DNA of 64,000 nt from Streptomyces sp. BA2 (GTDB taxonomy: Bacteria > Actinomycetota > Actinomycetes > Streptomycetales > Streptomycetaceae). Positions 8,095 to 16,975 of the stretch are shown here, piece by piece (the stretch's first letter is position 1; the number at the start of each line of letters is the position of its first letter). Both the position numbers and the translations under genes were made by a program. The notes beneath the pieces are model-generated. The model was not told where the DNA came from. It did not search any database and saw only the letters and a program-made list of their open reading frames with translations. The DNA is taken from contig NZ_WSRO01000002.1 in the NCBI RefSeq assembly GCF_009769735.1, positions 6,646,001 to 6,710,000 of the forward strand, given 5' to 3'.

Positions 8095-9255
8095 ATGACG
8101 ACTGCTACAGAACACGGCGGCGACGTCCGCCTCACCGGGATCAGCAAGACGTACGGCTCCTTCAAGGCCGTACGGCCGCTCGACCTCACCGTGCCGCAGG
8201 GCTCCTTCTTCGCGCTGCTCGGCGCGTCCGGCTGTGGCAAGACCACCACGCTCCGCATGATCGCGGGCCTTGAGGAGCCCAGCACGGGCACCGTGCACCT
8301 GGGCGAGCAGGACGTCACGGCGCTGCCGCCGTACAAGCGGCCCGTCAACACGGTCTTCCAGTCGTACGCGCTCTTCCCGCACCTCGACATCTTCGAGAAC
8401 GTCGCCTTCGGCCTCCGCCGGCGCGGCATCAAGTCCGTGAAGGGCCAGGTCGGCGAGATGCTCGACCTCGTCCAGCTCGGCGAGCAGGCCCGCAAGAAGC
8501 CGCACCAGCTCTCCGGCGGCCAGCAGCAGCGCGTCGCCGTCGCCCGCGCCCTGATCAACCACCCCAAGGTGCTGCTCCTCGACGAGCCGCTCGGCGCGCT
8601 CGACCTCAAGCTGCGCCGCCAGATGCAGCTCGAACTCAAGCGCATCCAGACCGAGGTGGGCATCACCTTCATCCACGTCACGCACGACCAGGAGGAGGCC
8701 ATGACGATGGCCGACCAGGTCGCCGTGATGAACGCGGGCCAGGTCGAACAGCTCGGCGCCCCCGCCGACCTCTACGAGAACCCCCGCACCACCTTCGTCG
8801 CCAACTTCCTCGGCACGTCGAACTTCATCGAGGCCGACATCGCGGGCCGCAGCGGCGACGACCTCACCCTCAAGGCCGGCGACGGCAAACTCACGCTGCC
8901 CGCCGCGCGATGTACGGCCCCCACCACCACCGGGGGCAAGGTCATCCTCGGCGTACGCCCCGAGAAGATCTCCCTCACGCACGCCGACGACGCGGGGCAG
9001 ATCCCGGAGGGCCGCAACCGCATCACGGGCCGCATCGCCGACAGCAGCTTCATCGGCGTATCGACGCAGTACGTCGTCAACAGCCCGCTCTGCACCGAGT
9101 TCGAGGTCTACGCCCAGAACATCGAGCGCGACACCCGCCTGGTCCCCGGCGTCGATGTCGTCCTGCACTGGAACCCCGCGCACACCTTCGGCCTGGACCC
9201 CGCCCAGGACATCGAGGCGGGCGTCGAGAAGGTCGAGGAGGACGCCTCCGCATGA
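8095..9255 (+). CDS. potA: polyamine ABC transporter ATP-binding protein (PotA-like)
   Basis: A 386-residue ATPase that powers polyamine import from the cytoplasmic face. Walker [10 protein letters not shown] is at residues 43-51, the Q-loop lies in [11 protein letters not shown], the LSGGQ signature is at 139-143, Walker B VLLLDE at 159-164, and the H-loop in [14 protein letters not shown]. The C-terminal third holds the TOBE-type regulatory domain usual for PotA/MalK-like subunits ([10 protein letters not shown]). It begins 59 bp after the potD stop and ends in an ATGA overlap with the potB start, implying translational coupling. Confidence 0.95.
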   Translation: MTTATEHGGDVRLTGISKTYGSFKAVRPLDLTVPQGSFFALLGASGCGKTTTLRMIAGLEEPSTGTVHLGEQDVTALPPYKRPVNTVFQSYALFPHLDIFENVAFGLRRRGIKSVKGQVGEMLDLVQLGEQARKKPHQLSGGQQQRVAVARALINHPKVLLLDEPLGALDLKLRRQMQLELKRIQTEVGITFIHVTHDQEEAMTMADQVAVMNAGQVEQLGAPADLYENPRTTFVANFLGTSNFIEADIAGRSGDDLTLKAGDGKLTLPAARCTAPTTTGGKVILGVRPEKISLTHADDAGQIPEGRNRITGRIADSSFIGVSTQYVVNSPLCTEFEVYAQNIERDTRLVPGVDVVLHWNPAHTFGLDPAQDIEAGVEKVEEDASA

Positions 9256-10181
9256 CGACGACCCTCACCGAAGCGCCACCGGCCAAAGAGCCGGAAACGG
9301 CGCCGCGCAAGCCCCGCAAGCGCGGCCGCCTCGTCCCCTACTGGCTGCTGCTCCCCGGCATCCTCTGGCTCGTCGTCTTCTTCGCCCTTCCGCTGGTCTA
9401 CCAGGCATCGACGTCCGTCCAGACGGGCTCCCTCGAAGACGGCTTCAAGGTCACCTGGCACTTCGCCACCTACTGGGACGCCCTGAGCGACTACTACCCG
9501 CAGTTCCTGCGCTCGGTGATGTACGCCGGCGCCGCCACCATCCTGTGTCTGCTGCTCGGCTATCCGCTCGCGTACCTGATCGCGTTCCGCGCGGGCCGCT
9601 GGCGCAACCTCATCCTGGTCCTGGTCATCGCGCCGTTCTTCACCAGCTTCCTCATCCGTACGCTGGCGTGGAAGACGATCCTCGCGGACGGCGGGCCCCT
9701 GGTGGGCGCCCTGAACTCGCTGCACGTCCTGGACGTCACCAGCTGGCTCGGCTGGACGGAGGGCGACCGGGTCCTCGCCACACCGCTCGCGGTGATCTGC
9801 GGACTCACGTACAACTTCCTGCCGTTCATGATCCTGCCGCTCTACACCTCCCTCGAACGCATCGACGGCCGGCTGCACGAAGCGGCGGGCGACCTCTACG
9901 CGAAGCCGTCCACGACCTTCCGCAAGGTGACCTTCCCGCTCTCCATGCCGGGAGTCGTCTCCGGCACGCTGCTCACGTTCATTCCGGCGGCGGGCGACTA
10001 CGTGAACGCGGATCTGCTCGGCTCCACCGACACCCGCATGGTCGGAAACGTCATCCAGACGCAATTCCTGCGCGTTCTGGATTACCCGACGGCCGCGGCC
10101 CTTTCCTTCATCCTCATGGCGGCGATCCTCGTCATGGTCACCGTCTACATCCGTAAGTCCGGGACGGAGGATCTCGTCTGA
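9252..10181 (+). CDS. potB: polyamine ABC transporter permease (PotB-like)
   Basis: A 309-residue inner-membrane permease with a basic, Pro-rich cytoplasmic N-terminus and about six predicted membrane spans, the first being YWLLLPGILWLVVFFALPLV. The conserved EAA loop that docks to PotA is recognisable as HEAAGDLYAKPSTTFRKVTFPLSMPG. The gene overlaps potA by 4 bp and touches potC by one base (TGATG), so the three are translationally coupled. Length and topology fit the PotB/PotH branch. Confidence 0.93.
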   Translation: MTTTLTEAPPAKEPETAPRKPRKRGRLVPYWLLLPGILWLVVFFALPLVYQASTSVQTGSLEDGFKVTWHFATYWDALSDYYPQFLRSVMYAGAATILCLLLGYPLAYLIAFRAGRWRNLILVLVIAPFFTSFLIRTLAWKTILADGGPLVGALNSLHVLDVTSWLGWTEGDRVLATPLAVICGLTYNFLPFMILPLYTSLERIDGRLHEAAGDLYAKPSTTFRKVTFPLSMPGVVSGTLLTFIPAAGDYVNADLLGSTDTRMVGNVIQTQFLRVLDYPTAAALSFILMAAILVMVTVYIRKSGTEDLV

Positions 10182-10984
10182 TGGCTGCCTTCTTCCGCTG
10201 GCTCCGCGGCAAATTCGTCGTCATCGCGGGTCTGCTGACGCTCGCGTATCTGCTGCTCCCGAACATCGTCGTGACGGTGTTCTCCTTCAACAAGCCGAAA
10301 GGGCGCTTCAATTACGCCTGGCAGGACTTCTCGCTCGACGCGTGGAAAGACCCCTGCGGCGTCGCCGACATGTGCGGCTCGCTCTCGCTGAGCCTGCAGA
10401 TCGCGTTCTGGGCGACGATCGGCGCGACCCTGCTCGGCACGATGATCGCCTTCGCGCTCGTCCGCTACCGCTTCCGGGCGCGCGGGGCGGTCAGCTCGCT
10501 GATCTTCCTGCCGATGGCGATGCCCGAGGTCGTCATGGCCGCCTCGCTGCTCACGCTCTTCCTCAACATGGGCGCGCAGCTCGGCTTCTGGACGATTCTC
10601 ATCGCCCACATCATGTTCTGCCTCAGCTTCGTGGTGACCGCCGTCAAGGCGCGCGTGATGTCCATGGACCCGCGCCTGGAGCAGGCCGCGCAGGACCTCT
10701 ACGCGGGCCCCGTGCAGACCTTCCTCCGGGTCACGCTGCCGATCGCCGCACCGGGAATCGCGGCGGGCGCGCTGCTCGCCTTCGCGCTCTCCTTCGACGA
10801 CTTCATCATCACGAACTTCAACGCGGGCTCCACCGTGACCTTCCCCATGTTCGTCTGGGGATCGGCACAGCGCGGTACGCCCGTCCAGATCAATGTGATC
10901 GGTACGGCGATGTTCCTGGTCGCCGTTCTCCTGGTGCTCGGCGGAATGATCGTCTCAAAGCGCCGCAGCAAGCAGGCCAAGTAA
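10181..10984 (+). CDS. potC: polyamine ABC transporter permease (PotC-like)
   Basis: A 267-residue second permease that pairs with PotB to form the import channel. Six hydrophobic spans are visible, with IFLPMAMPEVVMAASLLTLF in the middle. The EAA loop appears as EQAAQDLYAGPVQTFLRVTLPIAAPG. LSFDDFIITNF is a hallmark of PotC/PotI-type permeases. It begins at the last base of the potB stop. The next gene, an FAD oxidase, starts 43 bp downstream behind its own GGAG site, so the cluster probably continues as one transcript. Confidence 0.93.
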   Translation: MAAFFRWLRGKFVVIAGLLTLAYLLLPNIVVTVFSFNKPKGRFNYAWQDFSLDAWKDPCGVADMCGSLSLSLQIAFWATIGATLLGTMIAFALVRYRFRARGAVSSLIFLPMAMPEVVMAASLLTLFLNMGAQLGFWTILIAHIMFCLSFVVTAVKARVMSMDPRLEQAAQDLYAGPVQTFLRVTLPIAAPGIAAGALLAFALSFDDFIITNFNAGSTVTFPMFVWGSAQRGTPVQINVIGTAMFLVAVLLVLGGMIVSKRRSKQAK

Positions 10985-11027
10985 GCATGCGAGAAAAGAA
11001 CCGCACGTTCTGAAGGAGTTGGAAATC

Positions 11028-12446
11028 ATGGCCCCAAGCGCCATGACCCGCTGGACCAAGTCACTCTCCGACGCCCAGCCGGTCTCGTACTGGCTGGACG
11101 ACCCGGACAAGCCACGCCCCGAGCCCGCCCTCACCGCCGACGAGCAGTGCGACCTGCTCGTCGTCGGCGGCGGCTACAGCGGCCTGTGGACCGCGCTGAT
11201 CGCCAAGGAACGTGACCCGGGCCGCGATGTGGTCCTGGTCGAGGGCCGAGAGGCGGGCTGGGCCGCCTCCGGCCGCAACGGCGGCTTCTGCGCCGCGTCC
11301 CTCACGCACGGCATCTCGAACGGCCTGTCCCGCTGGCCGGGCGAGATCGGGAAGCTGGAGGAGCTCGGCGCCCGCAACCTCGACGAGATCGAGGCGGCCG
11401 TCAAGCGCTACTCCATCGACTGCGACTTCGAGCGCACCGGCGAGATCGACGTGGCGACGCAGCCGCACCAGCTCACCGAACTGCACGAGATGTACGAGGA
11501 GATGGCGGAGCACGGCCTCGCGGGCGGCTCCGAACTGCTCGACGCGGATGCCGTGCGGTCCCACGTCGACTCGCCGACCTTCCTCGGCGGCCTCTGGGAC
11601 CGCGAGGGCGTCGCCATGCTCCACCCGGCGAAGCTCGCCTGGGGTCTCAAGCGCGCCTGTCTGGAGAAGGGCGTACGCGTCTACGAGCACACGCCCGCGC
11701 TCCAACTCGCCTCGTCAGGCGCCGGGATGGCCGTGCGCACCCCGTACGGCCGGATCCGCGCCCGCCAGGTCGCGCTCGCCACGAACATCTTCCCTTCGCT
11801 GGTCAAGCGCGTGCGCGCGTACACGGTCCCGGTCTACGACTACGCGCTGATGACCGAGCCGCTGACCGAGGAGCAGCTGGAGTCCATCGGCTGGAAGAAC
11901 CGCCAGGGCCTCGGCGACAGCGCCAACCAGTTCCACTACTTCCGGCTCTCCGCCGACAACCGCATCCTGTGGGGCGGTTACGACGCGATCTATCCGTTCG
12001 GCGGCAAGCTGCGCGCCGAGCACGACGACCGCCCCGAGACGTACGCGAAGCTCGCGGGCCACTTCTTCACCTGCTTCCCGCAGTTGGAGGGGGTCCGGTT
12101 CTCGCACGCGTGGGGCGGCGCGATCGACACCTGCTCGCGCTTCTCGGCGTTCTTCGGCACGGCCCACGCGGGACGCGTCGCCTACGCGGCGGGCTACACC
12201 GGCCTCGGCGTCGGTGCCACCCGCTTCGGCGCCGACGTCATGCTGGACCTGCTCTCCGGCGAGCGCACCGAGCGCACGTCCCTGGAGATGGTGCGCACGA
12301 AGCCGCTGCCGTTCCCGCCCGAGCCGTTCGCGTGGACGGGCGTGGCCCTGACCAAGTGGTCCCTGGCCCGTGCGGACGAGAACGGCGGCCGGCGCAATCT
12401 GTGGCTGAAGACGATGGACAAGCTGGGCCTGGGCTTCGACAGCTGA
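11028..12446 (+). CDS. FAD-dependent amine oxidoreductase (PuuB/DadA-like)
   Basis: A 472-residue flavoprotein of the DAO family. The FAD-binding Rossmann motif VVGGGYSG is at residues 45-52, followed by VVLVEGREAGWAASGRNGGF, the DAO-family second FAD motif with the GASGRNGG-like turn. The C-terminal YAAGYTGLGVGATRFGADVMLDLL closes the FAD site. Such enzymes oxidise primary or secondary amines, and those in polyamine clusters act on putrescine or gamma-glutamylputrescine to give the aminoaldehyde. The operon position after potDABC and beside an aminobutyraldehyde dehydrogenase supports that role; whether the substrate is free or gamma-glutamylated cannot be read here. ATG 11028 is preceded by AAGGAG with 9-bp spacing. 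Confidence 0.88.
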   Translation: MAPSAMTRWTKSLSDAQPVSYWLDDPDKPRPEPALTADEQCDLLVVGGGYSGLWTALIAKERDPGRDVVLVEGREAGWAASGRNGGFCAASLTHGISNGLSRWPGEIGKLEELGARNLDEIEAAVKRYSIDCDFERTGEIDVATQPHQLTELHEMYEEMAEHGLAGGSELLDADAVRSHVDSPTFLGGLWDREGVAMLHPAKLAWGLKRACLEKGVRVYEHTPALQLASSGAGMAVRTPYGRIRARQVALATNIFPSLVKRVRAYTVPVYDYALMTEPLTEEQLESIGWKNRQGLGDSANQFHYFRLSADNRILWGGYDAIYPFGGKLRAEHDDRPETYAKLAGHFFTCFPQLEGVRFSHAWGGAIDTCSRFSAFFGTAHAGRVAYAAGYTGLGVGATRFGADVMLDLLSGERTERTSLEMVRTKPLPFPPEPFAWTGVALTKWSLARADENGGRRNLWLKTMDKLGLGFDS

Positions 12447-12527
12447 CCAGCTCCGGGGTTCAAACAGCCGCCTGTCGACGATTCGTCAACAAGTTCCCGG
12501 AACCCGCGTAATGCTGCGGCCCCAGCC

Positions 12528-12574
12528 CCCTCTCTCCTGTGACAGGCACAGCCGCAACACAGGAGAGAGGGAGG
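12528..12574 (+). promoter_or_regulatory. hairpin overlapping the ribosome binding site
   Basis: A perfect 14-bp inverted repeat (ccctctctcctgtg at 12528-12541 and its complement at 12558-12571) with a 16-nt loop ends only 10 bp before the ATG at 12582. The right arm holds the purine-rich GAGAGAGGG that continues into GAGG, so the ribosome binding site would be partly buried in the stem. It could control translation of the next gene, or end transcription of the polyamine operon; there is no U-run, which favours the former. Confidence 0.6.
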
Positions 12575-12581
12575 TCCCGCC

Positions 12582-13061
12582 ATGGCTGGCTCTGGCTCGG
12601 GAGCGAAGTCTGCGGTCGAATGGCTGGTGTCGGTGGCGCCGGATCCGGAGGCCTGCCGCTGGGAATGGGAGCGCAATCCCCTGGGGGTCGCGCTCCTTCC
12701 CGCGGGCAGGCTCTGGGACGTACTCATCCTCACCGGCGAACTCGGCTATCCCACGCTTGACGTCCTGACCCGCTGCGTCGACCGTCCGGGCCCGGTGCTC
12801 GCGGACTTCGGCGACTCCCGCATGGGGTTCTTCGTCCCGGCGGGCACGGTCTCCCGCTGGATCGGTACGGGCGTGCGGGGCGCGGGCCGAGGCACGTGGA
12901 TCGTCGTCCCTTATCCGGGGCGTTCCACGGGCGGTGTCCGCTGGCTCGTCCCGCCCGACGGGTCGGGAACGCTGACGGATCCGGCACTTCTCGAACTCGC
13001 GATGCACGAGGCGGCGGCGCAGCTGGCGCCGCGGGACGGCGAGCAGACGGGGGAGGAGTGA
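12582..13061 (+). CDS. conserved hypothetical, prim-pol N-terminal-like protein
   Basis: A 159-residue cytoplasmic protein with no signal peptide or membrane span. The order AVEWLVS, AGRLWDVLIL, YPTLDVLTRCVDRPGPVLADF, MGFFVPAGT and GTWIVVPYPG resembles short Streptomyces proteins annotated as related to the N-terminal part of bifunctional DNA primase/polymerases. The assignment is from memory of the pattern; I see no clear catalytic metal-binding DxD. The start is directly preceded by GGGAGG within the hairpin described at 12528-12574. It follows the polyamine operon but its codon use and separate control suggest an independent gene. Confidence 0.7.
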   Translation: MAGSGSGAKSAVEWLVSVAPDPEACRWEWERNPLGVALLPAGRLWDVLILTGELGYPTLDVLTRCVDRPGPVLADFGDSRMGFFVPAGTVSRWIGTGVRGAGRGTWIVVPYPGRSTGGVRWLVPPDGSGTLTDPALLELAMHEAAAQLAPRDGEQTGEE

Positions 13062-13100
13062 CCGGTCACCACGACGGGAGCTCCCGAAGAACCTCGACGG

Positions 13101-13799
13101 TTACTCCGGCTGAGCCGGGTCCGCTTCGGCTGGGCGGCGGCCGTACCGCGCCACCGTGAGCGCCACGACGTACAGCACCATCCCGAACAGACACCAGCTG
13201 GCCACGACGTCCAGCGGCCAGTGATACCCGCGCCGCACGAGCCCGAGCCCGACCCCGAAGTTCAACAGAGCGCAGGCGATGACCAGTTCACGCCGCGCGT
13301 ACGTGCCGCGCAGGTACGGCAGCAGGAGCAGCGCCGCCCCGCCGTAGGCGACCATGGCGGTGGCCGTGTGCCCTGATGGGTAGTAGCCGGTGCCGTCCAT
13401 GCCGGGCGGGCCGGTGCGGCCGATGAGTTCCTTGAGCGGGATCACGAGCACCGGCACCGCGGCCATGGCCACGGCGGTGGCGACCGGGGCCAGCCACCAG
13501 CGGTACGTACCGGCCCGGTGGCCGCGCCACCCCGCGTAGGCGATGGCGGCCGCCAGGAACGGCACGGCGACGGCGACCCCGCCCAGATCGGCGAGGAGTT
13601 CGGCGGCGCCGCCCGGGATGCGGCTTCCGGTGATCCAGGGGCCGAGCCGCTCGTCCGCGTCGCGGAGGGGGCCTTCGGCGAGCACTTGCCAGGTGATGAG
13701 CGCGAAGAGCAGCGCACAGAGGGAGAAAAGAAAAATGGTCGGCCGCCCCGGAACAGGGGGGGTAGTTCCGAGGCGGCCGTCCTGACCGGTGTGCCGCAC
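13101..13799 (-). CDS. PAP2-family membrane phosphatase
   Basis: About 232 residues with several membrane spans, beginning with FLFSLCALLFALITWQV. The three phosphatase motifs are visible: KELIGRTGPPG (motif 1, with the usual Lys and Arg), YYPSGHTA (PSGH, catalytic His) and RRGYHWPLDVV (Arg, His and Asp of motif 3). Family members dephosphorylate lipid phosphates such as undecaprenyl pyrophosphate or phosphatidic acid on the outer side of the membrane. The start is uncertain. GTG 13799 is used because coding-like third-position GC is poor further upstream, but the frame is open to about 14,051. A terminator-like hairpin at 13,740-13,779 lies within the first codons. Confidence 0.8.
   Translation of the reverse strand: MRHTGQDGRLGTTPPVPGRPTIFLFSLCALLFALITWQVLAEGPLRDADERLGPWITGSRIPGGAAELLADLGGVAVAVPFLAAAIAYAGWRGHRAGTYRWWLAPVATAVAMAAVPVLVIPLKELIGRTGPPGMDGTGYYPSGHTATAMVAYGGAALLLLPYLRGTYARRELVIACALLNFGVGLGLVRRGYHWPLDVVASWCLFGMVLYVVALTVARYGRRPAEADPAQPE
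13719..13779 (-). terminator. intrinsic-terminator-like hairpin at the PAP2 gene start
   Basis: A 15-bp stem with one mismatch (13740-13754 paired with 13765-13779) reads, on the minus strand, into a run ATTTTTCTTTTC just downstream. This is a textbook intrinsic terminator shape, rare in Streptomyces because of the U-run. It lies where the PAP2 protein should begin. It may end leftward transcription coming from gabT, or act as an attenuator. Confidence 0.6.
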
Positions 13800-14178
13800 G
13801 CCCCGGGGGGTTTGGGGCGGGCGGCCATCCGATCGGTGAGGAGTTCCAGAGCCAGTGACTCCGGGTGTGTGCGCGAGGGCACGACCAAGACGGGGCTGGG
13901 GAGGCTCCGTCCCGGTGTCGCCCACAGTCCCCTGTGGGCGGGGTGTTTCTCTCATCTGCAGAAACCGTACGTCAGGTGGTGTCGGGCCGACAGGCGGAAC
14001 GGCAACCCGACATGGGCCCCGCACACGTTCTTCACACGCTCTGACGGTCACCCCAGGTCACGGTTCCGCCACCGCGCGCTGTACACACACGTCAGGGCAT
14101 GTACCGATACATACGGAGCCGGGATCTTCCCCCTTTGGGGTGATCCCGGCTCCGTCAGGCGCTGTAGGCGGTGGACGG
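13800..14178. other. intergenic region between PAP2 gene and gabT
   Basis: The 379 bp here show no convincing coding pattern on either strand: third-position GC of the leftward open frame drops sharply. It holds a short palindrome around 13,919-13,940 (gcccacagtcccctgtgggc) and the gabT terminator at 14,114-14,154. A leader or promoter for the PAP2 gene is likely within it. Confidence 0.5.
14114..14154. terminator. terminator downstream of gabT
   Basis: A perfect 13-bp stem (cggagccgggatc and its complement) with a 15-nt loop lies 25 bp beyond the gabT stop. There is no U-run, as is usual for Streptomyces terminators. Confidence 0.8.
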
Positions 14179-15513
14179 TCAGACGCCCGAGAAGGCGGCC
14201 TCGATGATGTCCAGGCCCTCGTTCAGGAGGTCGTCGCCGATGACCAGCGGCGGCAGGAAGCGCAGGACGTTGCCGTACGTGCCGCAGGTGAGGACGAGCA
14301 GCCCCTCCGCGTGGCAGGCCTTGGCGAGCGCGGCCGTCGCCTCCGGGTTCGGCTCCTTCGTGGCGCGGTCCTTGACGAGCTCGATGGCGATCATCGCGCC
14401 ACGGCCGCGGACGTCGCCGACGATGTCGTACTTCTCCGCGATGGCGTTCAGGCGGGCCTTCATCGTCGCCTCGATGGCCTTGGCCTTGCCGTTGAGGTCG
14501 AGCTCCTTCATGGTCTCGATGGAGCCGAGCGCACCGGCGCAGGCCACCGGGTTGCCGCCGTAGGTGCCGCCGAGGCCGCCGGAGTGCGCGGCGTCCATGA
14601 TCTCGGCGCGACCGGTGACGGCGGCGAGCGGCAGACCGCCGGCGATGCCCTTGGCGGTCGTGATCAGGTCCGGGACGATGCCCTCGTCCTCACAGGCGAA
14701 CCACTGACCCGTACGGCAGAAGCCGGACTGGATCTCGTCCGCGACGAAGACGATGCCGTTGTCGTTGGCGAACTTCACGATCGCGGGCAGGAAGCCCTTC
14801 GCGGGCTCGATGAAGCCGCCCTCGCCGAGCACCGGCTCGATGATGATCGCGGCGACGTTCTCCGCGCCGACCTGCTTGCTGATCTGGTCGATGGCCTGCT
14901 TGGCGGCCTCGGGCCCGGCGTTCTCCTCGCCCGTCGGCCAGCGGTAGCCGTACGCGACCGGGACGCGGTAGACCTCGGGCGCGAACGGACCGAAGCCGTT
15001 CTTGTACGGCATGTTCTTCGAGGTCAGCGCCATGGTCAGGTTGGTGCGACCGTGGTAGCCGTGGTCGAAGACGACGACGGCCTGGCGCTTGGTGTGCGCA
15101 CGGGCGATCTTCACGGCGTTCTCGACGGCCTCGGCGCCGGAGTTGAAGAGCGCGGACTTCTTCTCGTGGTCACCCGGCGTCAGCTCCGCGAGCTGCTCGG
15201 CGACGGCGACGTACCCCTCGTACGGCGTGACCATGAAACAGGTGTGGGTGAAGTCGGCGAGCTGCGCGGTCGCCCGGCGTACGACGGCCTCGGCGCTGGC
15301 ACCCACCGACGTCACGGCGATGCCGGAGCCGAAGTCGATGAAGCGGTTGCCGTCGACGTCCTCGATGATGCCGCCACCCGCGCGCGCCGCGAAGACAGGC
15401 AGCACGGAACCCACGCCGCCGGCGACCGTGGCGGTACGGCGGGCCTGCAGCTCCTGAGACTTCGGCCCGGGAATGGCGGTGACGACGCGGCGCTCCTGCG
15501 GAAGTGCGGTCAT
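14179..15513 (-). CDS. gabT: 4-aminobutyrate aminotransferase
   Basis: A 444-residue class III PLP aminotransferase that moves the amino group of GABA to 2-oxoglutarate, giving succinic semialdehyde. NSGAEAVENAVKIAR, DHGYHGRTN, EPVLGEGGF and FVADEIQSGFCRTG (PLP-binding Asp) are classic GabT segments. The Schiff-base lysine is Lys288 in TTAKGIAGG. The start ATG 15513 is preceded by AGGAGC. It links to the aldehyde dehydrogenase and PotDABC genes to the left, which would generate GABA from putrescine, but is transcribed in the opposite direction. The leader just upstream (about 15,551-15,585) carries repeated GAAAGCA/GAAAG units that could be an operator. Confidence 0.95.
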   Translation of the reverse strand: MTALPQERRVVTAIPGPKSQELQARRTATVAGGVGSVLPVFAARAGGGIIEDVDGNRFIDFGSGIAVTSVGASAEAVVRRATAQLADFTHTCFMVTPYEGYVAVAEQLAELTPGDHEKKSALFNSGAEAVENAVKIARAHTKRQAVVVFDHGYHGRTNLTMALTSKNMPYKNGFGPFAPEVYRVPVAYGYRWPTGEENAGPEAAKQAIDQISKQVGAENVAAIIIEPVLGEGGFIEPAKGFLPAIVKFANDNGIVFVADEIQSGFCRTGQWFACEDEGIVPDLITTAKGIAGGLPLAAVTGRAEIMDAAHSGGLGGTYGGNPVACAGALGSIETMKELDLNGKAKAIEATMKARLNAIAEKYDIVGDVRGRGAMIAIELVKDRATKEPNPEATAALAKACHAEGLLVLTCGTYGNVLRFLPPLVIGDDLLNEGLDIIEAAFSGV

Positions 15514-15675
15514 GGGGTGCTCCTGGGGGTGGGGCGAGGCGGACGCTCGATGCTTGCTTTCGTTCCTGCTTTCTTTCGCAGGTTAGGGGCGAAGGGCGGG
15601 GGCGGGCATGCTCCACGGGGGAGTTGTTGGGTGTGGCGGTTTGTCCGTGGTGGACATAGTGGCCGGGCCGGTGGG

Positions 15676-16815
15676 TCAGCGGGCGGGCGCGAGGCTGACA
15701 GGGCGGGCGCCGCCGGGCGCGGAGGCCATGCAGCGTGAGCTGAGGTCGCCCGCGATCCACAGACGCGTGGCCTGTTCGTCGACGTGGGTGCGCCACGGGT
15801 TCGGGGTCAGCTCCCGCCCCTCGACGGTGATCAGCTGGGTCTTGCCCCGCATGCGGACCGTGCAGTCGACGGGGCGCCAGGAGTGGCCCGCCAGGAGACG
15901 GGTCATGCGGCGGGTACTGACGAGCACGAAGATGTGCATCGGAAGCCCTGCCAGCTGGGCCAGCACGATGACCATGAACAGGCCGATCCTGTCGTCGTCA
16001 CCGTGGGCGACGATCACGATCTGCGTGGCCAGCAGCGCCGGCCAGAGCAGGACGAGGAGAAGAACGCGGCGACGCATCCGGCTTCGCATCGTGCGGGCAG
16101 TGGGCAGGTGGGAGAGAGCCGCACGCGAGCTGTCGAGGATCTCGGGATCCGAGTCTCCGGGACCGCGGTGGCGTCGGCCCGCGACCAGGGCGTTGCGCTG
16201 CTGGAGATGGAGAAGTCGACGAGGCGCCTTCCCCGCTCCCGAGCGTGCGGACGCGGCGATGACCACGTCGGCGCGCGGATCACCGCAGCACCACAACACG
16301 CGGATCTCCGCCCGCTGTTCGGCGGTGGCTCGGGAGCGCATGCGCCGGGTCCACCAACGGGTGCCGGGGTGGACCAGGAGAAGGAGAGGGAGCCGGGCAT
16401 CCGGGTCGTCAGGGGTCTCGGGGTCCGGGACCGCGATCCACGGGTGGTCCTTCGCCGCCGCCGGATGGGCCGTAAAACCGTGCTCGGCGCCCTCGACCAG
16501 CCGCCAGGGGTGACCGCGAAGGGTGCGGCGGATCCGGAGGGTGTCGGGGAGCGTCGCGGCCAGCAGCACGAGGAGGCGGTAGGCGGCATAGACGCTGTAC
16601 GGGACGAGTACCACGGACGCCAGGGTGAAGATGTTCCGCATGATGCCGTACAAAGCGAACCAGACGGCGATCCACCCGGCGAGGGCGAGCACGGTTCTGA
16701 CCGTGTGCCACCGCCAGGCCCGACGGGTCGGGGGCTCGTCCCAGGCGGTGGGGCTCCCGGGGGACGGGAGCGGCGACCGCTGCGGTTCGGTGACGGGGTC
16801 CTTGGGGGCGGGCAT
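15676..16815 (-). CDS. multi-pass membrane protein of unknown function
   Basis: A 379-residue protein with two pairs of hydrophobic segments: TVLALAGWIAVWFALYGIM and SVVLVPYSVYAAYRLLVLLA near residues 40-90, then VLLLVLLWPALLATQIVIV and IGLFMVIVLAQLAGLPMHIFV near 270-320. Between the pairs lies a soluble stretch of about 170 residues rich in charged residues, with RVLWCCGDPRADVVIA. The start ATG 16815 was preferred over an upstream in-frame ATG at 16878. I do not recognise the family. It is divergent from the TraG/FtsK-like ATPase at 16,976, and both are membrane-linked, so a partnership is possible but unproven. Confidence 0.75.
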   Translation of the reverse strand: MPAPKDPVTEPQRSPLPSPGSPTAWDEPPTRRAWRWHTVRTVLALAGWIAVWFALYGIMRNIFTLASVVLVPYSVYAAYRLLVLLAATLPDTLRIRRTLRGHPWRLVEGAEHGFTAHPAAAKDHPWIAVPDPETPDDPDARLPLLLLVHPGTRWWTRRMRSRATAEQRAEIRVLWCCGDPRADVVIAASARSGAGKAPRRLLHLQQRNALVAGRRHRGPGDSDPEILDSSRAALSHLPTARTMRSRMRRRVLLLVLLWPALLATQIVIVAHGDDDRIGLFMVIVLAQLAGLPMHIFVLVSTRRMTRLLAGHSWRPVDCTVRMRGKTQLITVEGRELTPNPWRTHVDEQATRLWIAGDLSSRCMASAPGGARPVSLAPAR

Positions 16816-16904
16816 CGGACGAACGTAGCCGGATTGGCGTGTTCTGCCCAGATCGCGGAGGCCATTGCGGTCGCCCATTCCCGCAGGCCCCGGGCGCGTA
16901 TCCG

Positions 16905-16933
16905 GTGAACTACCCCTGTGGGGGCACTAGATT
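16905..16933 (+). promoter_or_regulatory. candidate promoter of the TraG/FtsK-like ATPase gene
   Basis: GTGAAC (16905-16910) and TAGATT (16928-16933) are separated by 17 bp, resembling the principal sigma-factor pattern in Streptomyces. The -10 element is close to consensus and the -35 is a partial match. Transcription would start about 35 bp before the ATG at 16,976. Confidence 0.4.
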
Positions 16934-16975
16934 GACGGCTGAATCGACAGACCGGCAGGTCAGGGGGCAAGGGCC

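Noticed and set aside
13800..14051. Extension of the PAP2 protein to an upstream ATG
   Set aside because: Third-position GC falls and palindromes appear in this stretch, so it looks non-coding.
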